From the NCBI GenBank assembly GCA_018716725.1, contig DVJP01000066.1, positions 1-64,000 on the forward strand: DNA of 64,000 nt, written 5' to 3'. The first letter of the stretch is position 1. Every line of letters begins with the position of its first letter. This stretch comes from Candidatus Merdivicinus excrementipullorum. GTDB lineage: Bacteria > Bacillota > Clostridia > Oscillospirales > Ruminococcaceae. Both the position numbers and the translations under genes were made by a program. The notes beneath the pieces are model-generated. The model did no database searches and was not told where the DNA came from. It saw nothing but the letters and a program-made list of their open reading frames with translations. Below, piece after piece: positions 62,270 through 64,000 of this stretch.

Positions 62270-62959
62270 TTATTTGGAGGGGTATTTTTTGTAGCCGGGA
62301 TGGCGGCCGGTGACCTTATAGTAGTGTTTCCGCAGGTACAGGAGCTTGTCGATCTGCTCCATGGGGATTTCCTTAGCCCCGCCCAGCAGATGGGCGTTTA
62401 AGCTGATTTTGGCGTACAGCTCTAAGGTTTCCATGCGGTAATAGGCGGTGAGCAGGTCCGCCCCCACAGTCAGTGCGCCGTGGTTTTGCAAAAGCAGCAC
62501 ATCGTGGTCCTGAAGGTAGGGGGTGATGGCCTCGGGCACCTCGTCGGTGGAGGGGGTGCCGTAAGGGGTCAGGGGGATGGAACCGATGGCGATAACCGTT
62601 TCAATCATGGAGTATTCGTCCAGGCTTTTTCCCGCAACCGCGTAGCCGGTGGCAGTGGGGGGATGGGCGTGGACAACGCCGTTTACGTCGGGGCGCTCCC
62701 GGTAGCAACGCAGGTGCATCTTGATTTCGGAAGAAGGCTTGTAGCCGGGCTGGCCGTCCAAAACCTCGCCTTTGTCGTTAATTAAGACCAGCTTTTCCGG
62801 GGTGATAAAGCTCTTGCTGATGCCGGTGGGAGTGGCCAAAAAGGTGCCGTCCTCCAAGCGGACGGAAACATTGCCGTCGTTGGCGGCAACCCAGCCTAAC
62901 TGCCACATTTTGTGGCAGACATCACAGATTTGTTCTTTGATTTCACAAATATCCTGCAT
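62270..62959 (-). CDS. class II aldolase/adducin-family protein
   Basis: A 229-residue zinc-dependent enzyme of the L-fuculose-phosphate aldolase/L-ribulose-5-phosphate epimerase family. The metal site is in VVHAHPPTATGYAV (HAH), and the later His is in LLLQNHGALTVG. GNVSVRLEDGTFLATPTG is the phosphate-binding region. Substrate is undecided: fuculose 1-phosphate, ribulose 5-phosphate or methylthioribulose 1-phosphate types share these motifs. It stands alone, with a promoter at 63011-63039. Confidence 0.9.
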   Translation of the reverse strand: MQDICEIKEQICDVCHKMWQLGWVAANDGNVSVRLEDGTFLATPTGISKSFITPEKLVLINDKGEVLDGQPGYKPSSEIKMHLRCYRERPDVNGVVHAHPPTATGYAVAGKSLDEYSMIETVIAIGSIPLTPYGTPSTDEVPEAITPYLQDHDVLLLQNHGALTVGADLLTAYYRMETLELYAKISLNAHLLGGAKEIPMEQIDKLLYLRKHYYKVTGRHPGYKKYPSK

Positions 62960-63010
62960 AATCAGCGCTCCTTTGACGTTGTACGGGAAATTGCGGCCCG
63001 TTTTGCTTTT

Positions 63011-63039
63011 ATTATACTCGGAAAAAGAGGTTCTTGTAA
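63011..63039 (-). promoter_or_regulatory. promoter of the class II aldolase gene
   Basis: On the minus strand TTACAA (63039-63034), 17-bp spacer, TATAAT (63016-63011), about 50 bp before the start codon. Confidence 0.75.
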
Positions 63040-63197
63040 ATACCTGGGATAAATTTTTATAAGAAAATAGAAAAAATTAAGCATTTTCACGATGAATCCG
63101 CCGCTTTTTCAGGGGATTTTGGGAGAATCCGGGAGGCTTCGGCTTTTCTGCACAAAAGGCGTACGGGGAAAATAGGCGATTTGTGGAGTATTATGCC

Positions 63198-63226
63198 TTG
63201 CCAAAAAGCTAAAGATGCTTTAAAAT
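63198..63226 (+). promoter_or_regulatory. purE promoter
   Basis: TTGCCA (63198-63203), 17-bp spacer, TAAAAT (63221-63226). It resembles the miaB promoter in both boxes and spacing. Confidence 0.7.
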
Positions 63227-63377
63227 AAAAGTAGCCTGTTTTACAGGATGGATTACAGAATGAGCCTGAAAGGCCGGAAGGAGGACGTCTGCATTGAAAA
63301 CATTCGGGGCAGGACGGCGCTTGGAGCTTTCCGGGGGATTTCTGCACGTTGTAAGGGATGCCCGCTGAAGGGATTTT

Positions 63378-63416
63378 GCTGCGATTTTTGAAAGGGTCGC
63401 GGCTTTTTCATTTTTT
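63378..63416 (+). terminator. leader terminator (attenuator) of purE
   Basis: GCTGCGA (63378-63384) pairs with TCGCGGC (63397-63403) with one G-T pair, followed by TTTTTCATTTTTT. It lies about 50 bp before purE and 150 bp after its promoter, so some control must let polymerase pass. Confidence 0.75.
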
Positions 63417-63464
63417 GCGGCGTCGGATTTTTAAACAGGGAAAACAAAAACGGAGGAATGGAAG

Positions 63465-63962
63465 ATGTCCAAAAAAGTTGCAGTGATTATGGGCAGCGAC
63501 AGCGACTGGGGTACTGTCAAAAAGGGCGTTGCCGTCTTGAAGGAATACGGCGTGGAAACCGAGGTCCATGTAATGAGCGCCCACAGAACGCCGGCAGCGG
63601 CGGCGGAGTTTGCCTCCAAAGCCAAGGAGAACGGTTTTGGCGTCATTATTGCCGCAGCGGGCATGGCCGCCCATTTGGCAGGCGTCCTGGCCGCCCATAC
63701 CACTCTGCCGGTCATCGGCATCCCCATTAAATCGGCGGCGCTGGACGGCATGGACGCGCTGCTGGCCACCGTCATGATGCCGAAAGGGATCCCCGTGGCC
63801 ACCGTCGCCATTGACGGCGCGGCAAACGCCGCTTATCTGGCTGTCCAAATGCTGGCCCTTTCCGACGAGGGCTTAAGCGGCAAGCTGGAGGCTGCGAAAA
63901 AACAGATGGCGGAAGAAGTAATGGCCAAGGACGCGAAGCTCCAGGCAGAAGTCAACGATTGA
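63465..63962 (+). CDS. purE: N5-carboxyaminoimidazole ribonucleotide mutase
   Basis: A 165-residue purine-synthesis enzyme (class I PurE). Seen: VIMGSDSDW at residues 8-16, the SAHRTPAAAAEF loop with the catalytic His, AAGMAAHLAGVLAAHTTLPVIG-type core near 64-85, and PVATVAIDGAANAAYLAVQ. The ATG at 63465 follows GGAGGAATGGAAG. A purF-like gene starts 20 bp downstream. Confidence 0.97.
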   Translation: MSKKVAVIMGSDSDWGTVKKGVAVLKEYGVETEVHVMSAHRTPAAAAEFASKAKENGFGVIIAAAGMAAHLAGVLAAHTTLPVIGIPIKSAALDGMDALLATVMMPKGIPVATVAIDGAANAAYLAVQMLALSDEGLSGKLEAAKKQMAEEVMAKDAKLQAEVND

Positions 63963-63981
63963 TTGTAAGGAGGACCATACT

Positions 63982-64000
63982 TTGGGCGGTTTTTTTGGCG
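63982..64000 (+). CDS. start of a PurF-like amidophosphoribosyltransferase (cut by window end)
   Basis: TTG at 63982 follows AAGGAGG with a seven-base gap and opens MGGFFG. PurF proteins of clostridia that follow purE often open this way. Only six residues are visible, so the call rests on context. The usual catalytic Cys after Met is replaced by Gly. Confidence 0.55.

Larger units (their letters stand above)
62960..63464. other. divergent gap with two promoters and the purE leader
   Basis: About 505 bp without a gene. The left part holds the promoter of the class II aldolase. The right part holds a purE promoter (63198-63226), a leader of about 230 bases and an intrinsic terminator (63378-63416). 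No known riboswitch core was recognised. Confidence 0.7.

Overview
The window is a gene-dense, roughly 55-60% GC chromosomal segment from a low-copy, Gram-positive-type genome. The best fit is a spore-forming clostridium of the Oscillospirales/Ruminococcaceae kind. This is inferred from the SepF/YlmH/DivIVA division cluster, a SpoIID-type protein, a SAM-I (S-box) riboswitch in front of metK, LexA/RecX, YlbF, ECF-type vitamin uptake, FeoAB, secreted proteins with choline/glucan-binding-like repeats, and strong AGGAGG ribosome sites. No phage, transposase, CRISPR array, tRNA or rRNA gene was seen.

Layout. 1-8.2 kb: three uroporphyrinogen-decarboxylase-like proteins on the minus strand, a secreted repeat protein, the FeoA-FeoB iron importer and a PrsA-like foldase lipoprotein. 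8.2-8.8 kb: a gene-free mosaic of palindromic repeats. 8.8-14.5 kb, minus strand: coaX with an ECF vitamin S component, then a run reading TVP38-like - two TrkA-like proteins - lexA - comFC - GntR regulator. 14.6-16.1 kb: SAM-I riboswitch and metK. 16.2-20.8 kb: two tandem paralogous zinc-ribbon membrane proteins, a small membrane protein and a RecD2-type helicase. 21-24.6 kb, minus strand: CorC/CNNM-type CBS protein, polysaccharide deacetylase, SpoIID-type protein. 24.6-39.3 kb, plus strand: citrate synthase, a lipoprotein, a two-component system, then DUF1385, prmC, recA, recX, rimO, pgsA, cysE, cysS, a PfkB sugar kinase and a VanY-type carboxypeptidase, many of them overlapping by a few bases.

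39.3-48.4 kb: a row of six hairpins, then miaB, ylbF-like, mutS, a small membrane protein, mutL, miaA and hfq, the usual Firmicutes tRNA-modification and mismatch-repair neighbourhood. 48.4-57.7 kb: an HlyD-like single-pass protein, yggS, sepF, ylmH, divIVA, ileS, lspA, rluD and a HAD phosphatase. 57.7-61.7 kb: split transketolase, greA, lysS. 61.7-64 kb: a cysteine-rich 113-residue protein and a class II aldolase on the minus strand, then purE behind a long leader with an intrinsic terminator, and the first codons of a purF-like gene cut by the window end.

Most genes are housekeeping. The parts least explained are (i) a family of short hairpins with a conserved CCCCTACA flank and self-compensating stems, present in three intergenic regions; (ii) the six-hairpin array at 39.36-39.57 kb; (iii) the unassigned purE leader with a terminator; (iv) the tandem zinc-ribbon membrane paralogues; (v) the HlyD-like protein placed between hfq and the division cluster; and (vi) the three UroD-like paralogues with diverged active-site motifs. 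At least seven genes appear to start with TTG, each with a good ribosome site at the right spacing.
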